DNA of 64,000 nucleotides from the NCBI RefSeq assembly GCF_017833255.1, contig NZ_JAFIBU010000001.1:992001-1056000 (forward strand), written 5' to 3'. The position numbers were made by a program, and so were the translations under genes. The DNA is from Paenibacillus sp. PvR098. GTDB taxonomy: Bacteria > Bacillota > Bacilli > Paenibacillales > NBRC-103111. The notes beneath the pieces are model-generated. The model saw only the letters and a list, made by a program, of their open reading frames with translations, ran no database searches and was not told where the DNA came from. This document shows positions 1 through 10,116 of this stretch, in pieces (position 1 is the first letter of the stretch; the number at the start of each line of letters is the position of its first letter).

Positions 1-36
1 TGCAACCAAGCTTTACCGCCGTTGCAGGAGTTTTTC

Positions 37-774
37 TCATTTCCTAGTATTCGTATCATCTGGAAATACGTATTGAATCATGGTGTTAAACTCGTTCATG
101 TAGTCCGTAAAGGTGCCTCGTTCTTGTTCCTCTTTGGCGTAAAGTCTTACTCGCTGCACAAAATTCGGATTGGCCGACACGTACACCTGCTCAATATTTG
201 TCGGCGCATGCTGCAGCACCAGCTTGCGGATTTCATCCGCCAGGCTTGTCGATAAGCCACCGCTCTCCGTCCAAGAGTACTGATTCGGACCTTGTTCGGA
301 AGCAAATATGCCTACACCGCCAGTAGGCGCAACCCGAAATTTCATCATATCGGGTGAAGCTTCAGTATCCGGATTGTGGCCTTCCATCACGACTGCCACA
401 TAACCGTTCACTTCGGTAAGCAGCACCTGGGCTTCTTGAATTCCAGGAAGCTGCTTCACCTTTTCAGCTATTTGCGGATCAAAACCCGCTGTATTCGCCA
501 AATGCGGGTTAGTCATGTCCAGCTGCTTACGTCCGCTGTACTCTGTTCCCTTGCGGTTCTGCTGCTCATTTACCCAGCGCTCTTTCACGCCGAGGGACGG
601 GTCCTCGTTGTTGCGCGAATCCCGGTCGAAGAGCGCCTGCTGACGGTAATCCTCCATGCCGCCTCCGGGTCGGCTGGCCTCTGGCTTGTTACCTGCGCAT
701 GCACCGAGAAGCAGTAAGCAGACTGCCGCGGAAAAAAGGAATAATATTCGTTTCCAGTTTCTTCTTCTATTCAT
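37..774 (-). CDS. YhcN/YlaJ-family sporulation lipoprotein
   Basis: This is a secreted lipoprotein of the YhcN/YlaJ family, whose members are made during sporulation and sit in the forespore or spore membrane. The N-terminus has basic residues (MNRRRNWKR), a hydrophobic stretch and a lipobox ending LLLGAC, so the mature protein would be lipidated on that cysteine. The C-terminal half holds the family core (IAEKVKQLPGIQEAQVLLTE, then GYVAVVMEG and a VYVSANPNFVQRV segment). I chose the ATG at 774, which gives 245 residues, because AGGAGGG lies about 11 bases upstream; a longer reading starting at 831 has no comparable site. The exact spore role is inferred from the family only. Confidence 0.8.
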   Translation of the reverse strand: MNRRRNWKRILFLFSAAVCLLLLGACAGNKPEASRPGGGMEDYRQQALFDRDSRNNEDPSLGVKERWVNEQQNRKGTEYSGRKQLDMTNPHLANTAGFDPQIAEKVKQLPGIQEAQVLLTEVNGYVAVVMEGHNPDTEASPDMMKFRVAPTGGVGIFASEQGPNQYSWTESGGLSTSLADEIRKLVLQHAPTNIEQVYVSANPNFVQRVRLYAKEEQERGTFTDYMNEFNTMIQYVFPDDTNTRK

Positions 775-850
775 CCTTCGATCGTCCCTCCTGTTGCTTA
801 CCTTGATCGACTCACGTTTAGGATGAATCACTGTCAGGAAAATATGCGCA

Positions 851-1351
851 TTATTCCTTATTTTCTCCGTCCTCTTTATTCAGCTTGTCCAAAAGCTCAC
901 GCACTCTTTCCTCCGACAGATCCCCGGCTTGTTTGAATTTTGCTAGCTGTTCCGCGATTTCGAGCCCCAAGGCCTCGTGCTCAGCTACTTCCGCCGCATA
1001 AGATGGGTCGAACCACACATAATCACCCTCTGGTCCGTTCCGCAAAAAAGCTTTTCCCCAATGCTCGGGATAATCGTACGGTTCCTCTCCAAAGAGCAGA
1101 CCGAGCACTTCGTCGCTGTTGAGGGGCATCAACTGATGGTACACTTCCTCCTGACCCGACTCCGGGCCTACCGCTTTGAAATTCCGGTGCATATAAGCAT
1201 AATGAAGATAATGTTCGCCAGTTTCTTTATCTTTAGAGATTTCATACATTTCATGCTCGAGTTCTTTTAAGGCACGGACGGTTTCCAACCGTTCTCCAAG
1301 CATTTCGGAAGGAATACGTTTCCACTCCGTCCAAGATCCGGCCAATGTCAT
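851..1351 (-). CDS. hypothetical protein, acidic, soluble
   Basis: I do not recognise this 166-residue protein. It is soluble and acidic, with no signal peptide or membrane segment. It contains an HYLHYAYMHRNFKAV segment, a DYVWFDPSYAAEVAEHEALG segment, and a charged helical C-terminus (LSEERVRELLDKLNKEDGENKE). The ATG is preceded by AAGGAG at good spacing. It lies between the sporulation lipoprotein and the TRIC-type channel on the same strand, with short gaps, and may be co-transcribed with them. No function is assigned. Confidence 0.65.
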   Translation of the reverse strand: MTLAGSWTEWKRIPSEMLGERLETVRALKELEHEMYEISKDKETGEHYLHYAYMHRNFKAVGPESGQEEVYHQLMPLNSDEVLGLLFGEEPYDYPEHWGKAFLRNGPEGDYVWFDPSYAAEVAEHEALGLEIAEQLAKFKQAGDLSEERVRELLDKLNKEDGENKE

Positions 1352-1372
1352 ATGATCAGGCTCCTTCCATAT

Positions 1373-2020
1373 TTATTTCTTTTCTCCATAACGCTCCGCT
1401 TGGAGTGTTAGCGTGCGCCGGGGCAGCCGCCACTTGAATGTCACCGAAAGCATACGTAACGTGACGACGATCACGAATAGAAACAGCAGCGACCAAGAGC
1501 CCTGAAACCAGCCAAGCCCGATCAGAAGACCGGCTAGCATGCCCCAAACGGCATAGATTTCATCTCTCAGCACCAGCGGCTTCCTTCCTGCAAGCACATC
1601 GCGAATGATACCTCCTCCAATTCCAGTCAACATAGCGGCCACAATAACGGCGCTGAGAGGAACATTCATTTGCGTTGCGTACAAGGCGCCTTGAATGGAA
1701 AATGCGGATAATCCGATGGCATCGAACAACGACTCCCATGTTTTCCAACGGCGAATCCAGCTCACGGGTACAATAAAAACAAGAAAGGCGGCAAATAACG
1801 CTATTTTCAAAAAGAAACCTTGGTTCCACAATGTGGTGACCGGAATTCCGATCAGCACATTGCGGACGACCCCGCCCCCGAATGCGGTCACGAAGGCGAG
1901 AACGAACACGCCGAGAATATCGTATTCTTCTTCCATGGCAACAACCGCGCCTGAAATCGCGAACGCGATCGTACCGATGATGCTAAAAATTTGTAAATTC
2001 AGCTCCAGCAGCTCATCCAT
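1373..2020 (-). CDS. TRIC/UPF0126-family membrane protein (YvgT-like)
   Basis: This is a membrane protein of the trimeric intracellular cation channel family (UPF0126), built from two repeats of three hydrophobic helices. The family signature is visible in both repeats: GTIAFAISGAVVAMEEEYD with FGGGVVRNVLIG in the first, and IGLSAFSIQGALYA with TGIGGGIIRDVLAG in the second. About seven hydrophobic segments are present. A TTG at 2041 in the same frame would overlap the preceding oxidoreductase gene, so I prefer the ATG at 2020 just after that gene's stop. Bacterial members are proposed potassium channels or small-solute transporters; the substrate cannot be read from the sequence. Confidence 0.8.
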   Translation of the reverse strand: MDELLELNLQIFSIIGTIAFAISGAVVAMEEEYDILGVFVLAFVTAFGGGVVRNVLIGIPVTTLWNQGFFLKIALFAAFLVFIVPVSWIRRWKTWESLFDAIGLSAFSIQGALYATQMNVPLSAVIVAAMLTGIGGGIIRDVLAGRKPLVLRDEIYAVWGMLAGLLIGLGWFQGSWSLLFLFVIVVTLRMLSVTFKWRLPRRTLTLQAERYGEKK

Positions 2021-2025
2021 AGGAC

Positions 2026-3105
2026 TTAATCCAAATTCCAATCCAGTGTAACGACGTTGCCCGTACGGGATGATTCATAGATCGCTTCGAGCACCAAACT
2101 ATTCGCTAACCCCGATATAGCCGAAGTGATCGGCTCCCGGTTGTTACGAACAGATTCTACAAAATGACGGCTCATCCGCACTCTAGAGCCTTCGTCATCC
2201 TGCGGAGTAGTCAGCTCCACGTCGGCGGTACGGTCGAACAACTCCGTATGCAGAGATCCTTTCCCGCCGCGCAAGGAGGCCCCGCCTTCCGAGCCCATCA
2301 AGTATATGTATGGTCCGTTTTCTTGGAAGGTAGTGTTCGCGGCCCAGCTTACGTCCAGCGTCAGCGTACTGCCGTTATCCAGTTTAATCAACGCCGTAGC
2401 CAAATCCTCCACATCATAGAAGCCGTTCCAATCCGGCTTGCCCCAAGTGCCGATCCCCTTCTTCTTAGGCCCGAATTCCGAATAAGTTGTGCCGAATACG
2501 GAGACGGGCTTTGGGCTGCCCATCAAATGCAGCGATAAATCGAGCATATGCACACCGAGATCGATCAACGGACCTCCGCCTGATCTATTCATTTGGGTAA
2601 ACCAAGTGCCCCAACCCGGAATTCCTTTACGGCGCATCCAACCGGCTTTGGCGTTGTAGATATGTCCGAGCGCGCCTTTATCGATTTGTTCCTTTACTTG
2701 CAGGTTCAAGGACTCCCAGCGCATTTGATGCGACATCATCAAGATTTTGCCAGACTTCAGATACGCCTTTATAATTTCTTTTGCGGAAGCCGCATTGATT
2801 GCCATCGGCTTCTCAAGCAGCACGTGTTTGCCTGCTTGCAAGGCATCGATAGCAATCGAAGCATGCGAATCGTTCGGCACGGCCACGATCACCGCATCGA
2901 TGTTCGAGTCTTGAAGCAATTCATGATATGTAGTATAGATTTTTGGAATGTTGTATTGCTTTGCCCGCTCAATCGCCATGGGCTGGTAAACATCAGTTAC
3001 CGCGACAACCTGCGCCTCAGAAACTTTACCGAACTCCTGAAGATGTACGTTGCCAATCCCCCCGACGCCAATGACGCCGATTTGAATTTTGTCGTTTGCA
3101 CTCAT
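2026..3105 (-). CDS. Gfo/Idh/MocA-family NAD(P)-dependent oxidoreductase
   Basis: This is a dehydrogenase of the Gfo/Idh/MocA family. The N-terminal Rossmann fold starts IQIGVIGVGGIGNVHLQEF, with GxGxxG for NAD(P) binding. The family EKP motif is present (HVLLEKPMAINAASAKE), followed by a GGGPLIDLGVHMLDL segment containing the usual catalytic Asp and His region. The length, about 359 residues, is typical. The ATG at 3105 has GGAGGG about nine bases upstream; an ATG 24 bases further upstream lacks such a site. These enzymes usually oxidise or reduce sugars, inositols or related polyols, but no sugar-specific neighbours are present, so the substrate is unknown. Confidence 0.85.
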   Translation of the reverse strand: MSANDKIQIGVIGVGGIGNVHLQEFGKVSEAQVVAVTDVYQPMAIERAKQYNIPKIYTTYHELLQDSNIDAVIVAVPNDSHASIAIDALQAGKHVLLEKPMAINAASAKEIIKAYLKSGKILMMSHQMRWESLNLQVKEQIDKGALGHIYNAKAGWMRRKGIPGWGTWFTQMNRSGGGPLIDLGVHMLDLSLHLMGSPKPVSVFGTTYSEFGPKKKGIGTWGKPDWNGFYDVEDLATALIKLDNGSTLTLDVSWAANTTFQENGPYIYLMGSEGGASLRGGKGSLHTELFDRTADVELTTPQDDEGSRVRMSRHFVESVRNNREPITSAISGLANSLVLEAIYESSRTGNVVTLDWNLD

Positions 3106-3186
3106 CCTTACAAGCCCTCCATTAGCCATGTTCTTGCTTCCAAACTGTTCCTACTATATCATAAGCGGGGCGGAAAAGGGTAACCG

Positions 3187-3230
3187 AAAAAACGGCTTCC
3201 TTCGGGATATTTCACCCTCGTCCGCCGTTT
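3187..3230 (-). terminator. intrinsic terminator after the LuxR-type response regulator
   Basis: Read on the minus strand, AAACGGC and GCCGTTT form the outer stem around a folded loop and are followed by a run of T. It lies directly downstream of the response regulator stop, in front of the oxidoreductase gene. Confidence 0.7.
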
Positions 3231-3243
3231 ACTTGAACAATGC

Positions 3244-3903
3244 TTACAAAATGCCCATATCCTTTGCCTTTTGCGCCGCTTCTTTGCTGCTCTTGCCCCC
3301 GAGCTTCTTCAGAATATTGCCTACATGAACCTTGACCGTACGTATCGAGATGACAAATTTCTCGGCGATTTGCGTCTGGGTATTCCCCTTCTCGATTAAG
3401 TCGAGGACCTGGATCTCAGTAGGCGTCAGCAGGTTTCTCAGCTGGTTAACCCTTACCTCACGCTCAAGCTGCTTGAGGCGCCGGAATTCCTCCCGCATTT
3501 GCGCGGCTACACTCGGATGAATGGCGCTCCGGTTTACATATGCGCTGCGGATCGCCTGCGGGATTTCAGTGAAATTCGATTTGACCATGTAATCCACGGC
3601 GCCTGCCTTGAACGCCTCGAATATCATTTCCTTATCTTCCATAGAAGAAAGCATAATCACCCGCGCACCGCTGCATTTGACAATTTCCGCAGCAGTCCAT
3701 AGCCCTTCCGGACTGTCGGACATCATAACGTCCATAAGCACGACGTCCGCTTCTGTCTTTTCCAATAACTCGACCGCAGCTTCTCCGGAGGAAGCGTTAC
3801 CGACCAATTCGATATCCGGTTCCTTCTGCAGGTAGCTTTGCAGCCCACGCAGCCAGTCCGGATCGTCCTCAACGATAACGACACGAATCATACCCTGCTC
3901 CAT
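3244..3903 (-). CDS. two-component response regulator, NarL/LuxR type
   Basis: This 219-residue cytoplasmic transcription regulator has a receiver domain (residues about 5-120) with the acidic pair VEDD, the phosphoacceptor Asp in ADVVLMDVMM, the Ser of IMLSSMED and the Lys of YMVKSN. A LuxR-type helix-turn-helix follows (about 150-215: LLTPTEIQVLDLIEKGNTQTQ, then ISIRTVKVHVGNILKKL). The start ATG immediately follows the stop of the upstream kinase gene (TGAATG), so the two are translationally coupled and almost certainly form a cognate pair. The target genes are not evident. Confidence 0.9.
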   Translation of the reverse strand: MEQGMIRVVIVEDDPDWLRGLQSYLQKEPDIELVGNASSGEAAVELLEKTEADVVLMDVMMSDSPEGLWTAAEIVKCSGARVIMLSSMEDKEMIFEAFKAGAVDYMVKSNFTEIPQAIRSAYVNRSAIHPSVAAQMREEFRRLKQLEREVRVNQLRNLLTPTEIQVLDLIEKGNTQTQIAEKFVISIRTVKVHVGNILKKLGGKSSKEAAQKAKDMGIL

Positions 3904-5292
3904 TCAAACCAACTCCCTCTCCGCAGCATGCGTTTTCCTTTTCGGGAACTGCATGAACACACTGGTTCCTTGGCCCGGTTTGCTGTGAATGCTCATCGTT
4001 CCTTTATGCTTCTGAACTATATTATAACAGTAAGACAAACCCAGACCGAAGTTCATATTTTTACCTGACTTGGTGGAGTAGAACGGATCAAATACCCGTT
4101 TCAACTGATGCTTTTCCATCCCCGGTCCCGAATCCTTAATTTCCACTACGATTTTGCGTTTCGTTTCCGTTAGTCTGACCGTTAATCTGCCCCCGCCGGG
4201 CATCGCCTCAATCGCATTCGTCAGCACGTTTGTCCAAACCTCAGTAAGCAGTGCCCGGTCTCCAGACATCGTACCACCGTACGAATATTCTTCGCTGACT
4301 TCAATACGCGCCAGCTCCGGAGAGAGCATGTGCAGGCACTGTCGCATGAGCTCCGCAGGACGAACCTCCTCGAATGCGAGCTCCGCCTCTTGGGTCTGTC
4401 CTTGGATACGGTAAATCATGTCATAAATATGCTGTGAGGCTTGTAAGATGACTTCGACATCCTGTATAACTTGCGAAGAATCCGCCTTTCCTGACGCGAT
4501 CTCTAATTTGATTTTATCGCCGAATAAACGGATTTTGCCAACATCGTTTTTAATCGCATGGTTCAGAATGGAGGTACCTGATGTGATGGCACGGAGCGTA
4601 TAATCAAGCTTTTGGTTTTGGATCGAGATCTGAAGCCCCATGAACCCGTAACGGAAACTGGAGCCGATGATAACCGCCAAGGTAAACGCAATGACCCAAG
4701 CGTTATAACGCCACCACTCATAGGTTTCGAAATAATGAGGCAGCAAATAAAGCGTGAAGAGCGCAAAAAATAATGTAGGAGCCGCAGCAGCCGTCGTCAG
4801 CAGCCTGCTACGCCGAAGAAAAGAATTCCGTTCCTTGAGCGTTGCCGCCATAAGCAGCCCAATGCCCGTCAAAATATATGGCATTGCCCACAAGGTAACA
4901 TAACTATAAGGAATAGGTTCGTTCAACTTCGGTTCGAAGGCAAAAGAGAATAGCACCGGAACAAGCAGCACCCAAGGGATGTAGCGTCTTCTGGACCACA
5001 AAGCGTATTCCGGATAGTACACTACGGCAAACATCAGGAAAGTATAAGGCAATCCGTAGTAACAAATATGCGAACATATCGTTTCCACGAGCGGGAGCAG
5101 TCCAGTCAGCGGTTCCGTCAGCCAGCCGCGGGCATATAAATAAGGTGTGAGCTGGTCTCCGATAACGGCAGCCATCCCGCCCGATCCTCCGATAAATGCG
5201 ATGCTGCTGATCCACCGGGTCGTCTGCCGCTTCGGGTCGGTTACGATCAGGAGCAGACCGATCGACCATAGTCCGATGAGTACAAACAGCAT
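3904..5292 (-). CDS. membrane-bound sensor histidine kinase
   Basis: This sensor kinase pairs with the adjacent LuxR-type regulator. The first 215 residues or so contain roughly seven hydrophobic segments and no large extracytoplasmic domain. The likely phosphoacceptor region reads SILNHAIKNDVGKIRL (His near residue 242). The ATP-binding domain has the N box (NVLTNAIEAMPGGG), the G1 box (DSGPGME), an F box (RVFDPFYSTKSGKNMNFG) and the G2 box (GLGLSYCYNIV). Length is 462 residues. A KapB-like gene lies 18 bases upstream on the same strand. The signal is unknown; the multi-helix sensor suggests detection within or at the membrane. Confidence 0.88.
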   Translation of the reverse strand: MLFVLIGLWSIGLLLIVTDPKRQTTRWISSIAFIGGSGGMAAVIGDQLTPYLYARGWLTEPLTGLLPLVETICSHICYYGLPYTFLMFAVVYYPEYALWSRRRYIPWVLLVPVLFSFAFEPKLNEPIPYSYVTLWAMPYILTGIGLLMAATLKERNSFLRRSRLLTTAAAAPTLFFALFTLYLLPHYFETYEWWRYNAWVIAFTLAVIIGSSFRYGFMGLQISIQNQKLDYTLRAITSGTSILNHAIKNDVGKIRLFGDKIKLEIASGKADSSQVIQDVEVILQASQHIYDMIYRIQGQTQEAELAFEEVRPAELMRQCLHMLSPELARIEVSEEYSYGGTMSGDRALLTEVWTNVLTNAIEAMPGGGRLTVRLTETKRKIVVEIKDSGPGMEKHQLKRVFDPFYSTKSGKNMNFGLGLSYCYNIVQKHKGTMSIHSKPGQGTSVFMQFPKRKTHAAERELV

Positions 5293-5310
5293 GGCTGAAT
5301 CACTTCCGTC

Positions 5311-5694
5311 CTATTGATATTCTCCCTTCAAAAGCTCCAGTTCACCGAGACAGCGCTCGGCCCAACGGACCATGCGCCGCAATTCTTCCGCTTCACGTTC
5401 CAAAGCGCTATGCAGCGATTCCTTGTAATCCGGTATCGGGCCGCTGTAGGGCCGAACCGTATTCAGCGGCATCAGTGCAATTTCCTGGTACGAGAGGGCG
5501 CGCCGTTGGTGAAAAAATGCCACGTCCGGGTCCATGTTCGTATGTAAATCGCCCTGCGTGGGATGCTTGACGACGGCCAATATTTTCACCGCCGCTTTGA
5601 CGTTCGAGGTTAGCTCTACCACTTCGCCGATATATTCGCCTGTTTTGTAGGAGGCTCTAACCCGTGCCCCCGGTTCATAAATGGATTGTTCCAT
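5311..5694 (-). CDS. kapB: KapB-like kinase-associated protein
   Basis: This 127-residue protein resembles KapB, the kinase-associated protein needed for KinB signalling into the sporulation phosphorelay in Bacillus subtilis. The features I match are an SH3-like N-terminus (YKTGEYIGEVVELT), a central AVVKHPTQGDLH segment, FFHQRRALSYQEIALMP, and an ending with VRPYSGPIPDYKESLHSA. No signal peptide or lipobox is seen. I chose the ATG at 5694, where AGGAG lies upstream; a longer reading adds a non-homologous leader. It lies directly upstream of a membrane histidine kinase and a LuxR-type regulator, so it may assist that kinase. That link is inference. Confidence 0.7.
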   Translation of the reverse strand: MEQSIYEPGARVRASYKTGEYIGEVVELTSNVKAAVKILAVVKHPTQGDLHTNMDPDVAFFHQRRALSYQEIALMPLNTVRPYSGPIPDYKESLHSALEREAEELRRMVRWAERCLGELELLKGEYQ

Positions 5695-5739
5695 GAGTAA
5701 GGACCCACTCCTTTGGTTTATAATAGGTACTAACAATCA

Positions 5740-6084
5740 TTACAACTGCTCCGTAGTTTTACTGCTTTCATCCAGCATCCAGAAGCGAAGCTCCTGTACT
5801 GTTCCCAGACGGTACAAAAGCGCTGAAGGGGTTCCGCCTTCGAGCTTGACGAGACAGGGAACGCTCTCGATTCGCCAGCCTTGGGCCAGCGCCTGAGCAT
5901 AATTAATGTTGCACAGACCGACAGGGATATCCGGGTGCATAGCCACCACCACTTCGAGCATGCGTATGCCTACCTTACAAGTACCACACAGCGGCGTATA
6001 AAAGTAAACAAAACGGACATCTTTCTTCGCCGCGACATTTGCTGTACGCTCCAGAAGTTCATCCTCCGTCCATTCTGGCAGCAT
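5740..6084 (-). CDS. thioredoxin-fold protein with a CGTC active site
   Basis: This 114-residue protein has a thioredoxin fold. The active-site region reads VYFYTPLCGTCKVGIRML, giving a CxxC pair (CGTC) at the expected end of the first beta strand, and the cis-proline loop is visible as IESVPCLVKLEGG. There is no signal peptide, so it should act in the cytoplasm as a thiol-disulfide oxidoreductase. The chosen ATG at 6084 is preceded by AAGGAAGGGGG; upstream extension would run into the divergent small gene. It is the first gene of the minus-strand set that continues with kapB and the two-component pair. Confidence 0.75.
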   Translation of the reverse strand: MLPEWTEDELLERTANVAAKKDVRFVYFYTPLCGTCKVGIRMLEVVVAMHPDIPVGLCNINYAQALAQGWRIESVPCLVKLEGGTPSALLYRLGTVQELRFWMLDESSKTTEQL

Positions 6085-6182
6085 AGTCTGCCCCCTTCCT
6101 TCATCATTATTTTTTACATGTTGCTTCCATGAGTACAAATCAATTAGAATGTATCTATATATGACAAGGGCAGGTGTGAAAG

Positions 6183-6380
6183 ATGACGGACTCAACAAAC
6201 ACAAACGAACCGCGCAAGGTCAGCCTGGCGGATGCCATTAAAAACAAGCTCGCGCAGAAAAAACAAGAGCTGCACGATGGCAAAGGAAACGGTCAGCAGC
6301 GTGCAGGTAACGACGCAGTCATGCGCAGCCAGAACAACAAAAAGCCAAACAACCAAAGGCGCCGTACCGGCGGGAGCTAG
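6183..6380 (+). CDS. small basic hypothetical protein
   Basis: This is a 65-residue, hydrophilic, basic protein. It has a Lys/Gln-rich helical segment (KVSLADAIKNKLAQKKQ) and a disordered Asn/Arg/Gly-rich tail. Function is not recognised. An acceptable ribosome binding site precedes the ATG and a strong convergent terminator follows, so it looks like a genuine monocistronic gene divergent from the thioredoxin-fold gene. Confidence 0.6.
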   Translation: MTDSTNTNEPRKVSLADAIKNKLAQKKQELHDGKGNGQQRAGNDAVMRSQNNKKPNNQRRRTGGS

Positions 6381-6403
6381 TCTTGCGCGCCGTATGGGAA
6401 AGA

Positions 6404-6443
6404 AGGATGAGCACCGCTTGATCGGCGGCAGCTCATCCTTTTT
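6404..6443. terminator. bidirectional intrinsic terminator
   Basis: GGATGAGC and GCTCATCC form a stem at 6404-6438, followed on the plus strand by five T and on the minus strand by a T-rich stretch. It separates the convergent small gene and the ABC-F gene. Confidence 0.75.
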
Positions 6444-6453
6444 CATGTTTCTG

Positions 6454-8079
<1,626 letters not shown>

Positions 8080-8136
8080 CTACTTTCCACAATAGACTGA
8101 AGTATCCCCTAATCAGACGATAGCTTCCAAAGTTAT

Positions 8137-8169
8137 ATTATAGCACAAATTGTATTGGGTTCCCAATAC
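8137..8169 (-). promoter_or_regulatory. ykpA promoter with an overlapping 18-bp palindrome
   Basis: On the minus strand, a perfect TATAAT (8137-8142) is spaced 18 bases from TTGGGA (8161-8166). An exact palindrome, GTATTGGGTTCCCAATAC apart from its central dinucleotide, occupies 8152-8169 and covers the -35 box. It lies 25 bases beyond the yfmR stop but has no T tract, so an operator is likelier than a terminator. Confidence 0.5.
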
Positions 8170-8193
8170 GTGTAAATTTTTTCCCATTTCAAC

Positions 8194-10116
8194 TTACTTG
8201 TTCTGCGCAATGCTTTCTACAAGCTCGGACAGCTCCGCCCATCGGTCCATCGTCCACTCCAGCTTGCCGCTGAGCTCCTGCTCCTCGCGGTACAGATCCT
8301 GCACCTTGCCGTAATCGCTGCCGGCCTTTTCGATCTCCCGTTTAATAAGAGACAGGCGTTCCTCCAAGCCAGCGATATCTCCCTCGATTTCATCCCATTC
8401 CTTTTGCTCTTTATAAGAGAGCTTACGGGGACGGTTCGTTTCACGCTTATCGTTTGCTGAAGCATCGGATGCTTCAGAAGGTTTGGATTCCCGCTTGCTC
8501 TCCGCTTCGGCATCTTTGGTAAGACGGACAGAATCCATGTATTCGGTGTAGTTCCCATAAAACCTGTTGACCCGTCCCTCACCTTCGAACACAAACAAGT
8601 GATCTGCCGTCCGGTCCAGAAAATACCGGTCATGAGATACGATAATCACAACGCCCGGAAAATCCTCCAAATATTCTTCTAGAATCGTGAGGGTCTGGAT
8701 ATCCAAGTCATTCGTCGGCTCATCCAGCAGCAGTACGTTCGGCTCGCCCATTAGTGTGCGGAGTAAATAGAGTCTACGCTTTTCCCCGCCCGACAGCTTA
8801 CCTATTGGCGTCCATTGCTGAGACGGGGTAAACAGGAAACGCTCAAGCATTTGCGCTGCGGTAATGGTATCGCCGCTGGCCGTGCGCACGACTTCTGCTG
8901 CCTCTTTAATGTAGTCAATGGCGCGCTGCTTCTCATCCATATCCACGCTTTCCTGCGTGTAATAAGCCAGCTTCACCGTCGTACCTGTGACGATAGTGCC
9001 CTGATCCGGCTCTAGATGACCCGCCAGCATATTTAAAAATGTAGATTTGCCGGTACCGTTTGGTCCGATAATGCCGATGCGGTCTTCCGGAAGTACGATA
9101 TAGCTGAAGTCTTCGACCAATGTCCGGTTGCCGAACGATATGGAGACGTTCTCCAGCTCCATAATTTTTTTGCCGAGACGGCTGGCACCAAGCGACATGT
9201 CCATGTTCGCGGCAGGTCCGTCCGTTTTACGGTCACGCAGTTCGATAACGCGATCCACCCGCGCCTTCTGCTTCGTCGTTCTCGCCTTCGCCCCTCGGCG
9301 CAGCCAAGCCAGCTCGCGGCGCAGCAGGTTCTGACGCTTATCTTCTTCCGCAGTCTCTCGCTCGAGCCGGTCCGCCTTCTTCTCAAGGAACGAAGCATAA
9401 TTGCCTTCATAACTGTAAATCCTGCCATGGTCCAGCTCGAAGATGCGATTGGTTACCCGGTCCAGAAAATATCGGTCATGCGTAACCAACAGCAAAGCGC
9501 CCCTCCATTTGCTGAGGAAATCCTCCAGCCACTCCACGGTTTCGTGGTCAATATGGTTGGTAGGCTCATCCAAAATAAGCAAATCGGCCGGTTGGATGAG
9601 CACCCGTGCCATTGCCACCCTCTTACGCTGTCCGCCGGACAGTGTGCCCACCTTCTGTCCAAAGTCGCGGATGCCGAGTTTGGTCAGCACGATTTTCGCT
9701 GTTGTGGACGCCTCCCATGCTCCTGTCGTGTCCATTCGCTGCTGCGCAGTAAACAGCTTAGCCTGCCGCTTCTCGTCCTCTGGCGCCAGCTGCAGCTCGG
9801 TAAGTGCCCACTCATATTCCCTTAGCGCCTGCATGAGCGGAGTGTCGCCATAAAATACTTGCTCCAGTACGGTAGAGTCCGGATCAAATTCGGGATTTTG
9901 AGGCAAAAACTCTACGTGAAAATGGTTGGCATGAATCAGCTTGCCTTGCTCCAACGGTTCAAGACCGGCCATCACCTGGAGCAGCGTCGATTTCCCTGTG
10001 CCGTTCACTCCTACAAGACCGATCCGCTCCTTCTTATTAATCTGAAACGTGATGTCGTCGAAGAGTACTTTTTCACCATAGCTTTTGGATAAATGTTCAA
10101 CCGTCAATATGTTCAC
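8194..10116 (-). CDS. yfmR: ABC-F family ATPase, YfmR/Uup type
   Basis: This 640-residue ABC-F protein has two complete ATP cassettes. Cassette 1 has GVNGTGKSTLL, LSGGQRKRV and [15 protein letters not shown]; cassette 2 has GPNGTGKSTFL, LSGGEKRRL and [14 protein letters not shown]. After cassette 2 comes a charged linker and a predicted coiled coil (about 560-640, with EGDIAGLEERLSLIKREIEKA), the Uup-type C-terminal domain. B. subtilis YfmR has the same architecture and helps translation past stalling sequences, overlapping with EF-P. The stop overlaps the start region of no upstream gene, but its own ATG overlaps the M42 peptidase stop by four bases, indicating coupling. Confidence 0.88.
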   Translation of the reverse strand: MNILTVEHLSKSYGEKVLFDDITFQINKKERIGLVGVNGTGKSTLLQVMAGLEPLEQGKLIHANHFHVEFLPQNPEFDPDSTVLEQVFYGDTPLMQALREYEWALTELQLAPEDEKRQAKLFTAQQRMDTTGAWEASTTAKIVLTKLGIRDFGQKVGTLSGGQRKRVAMARVLIQPADLLILDEPTNHIDHETVEWLEDFLSKWRGALLLVTHDRYFLDRVTNRIFELDHGRIYSYEGNYASFLEKKADRLERETAEEDKRQNLLRRELAWLRRGAKARTTKQKARVDRVIELRDRKTDGPAANMDMSLGASRLGKKIMELENVSISFGNRTLVEDFSYIVLPEDRIGIIGPNGTGKSTFLNMLAGHLEPDQGTIVTGTTVKLAYYTQESVDMDEKQRAIDYIKEAAEVVRTASGDTITAAQMLERFLFTPSQQWTPIGKLSGGEKRRLYLLRTLMGEPNVLLLDEPTNDLDIQTLTILEEYLEDFPGVVIIVSHDRYFLDRTADHLFVFEGEGRVNRFYGNYTEYMDSVRLTKDAEAESKRESKPSEASDASANDKRETNRPRKLSYKEQKEWDEIEGDIAGLEERLSLIKREIEKAGSDYGKVQDLYREEQELSGKLEWTMDRWAELSELVESIAQNK

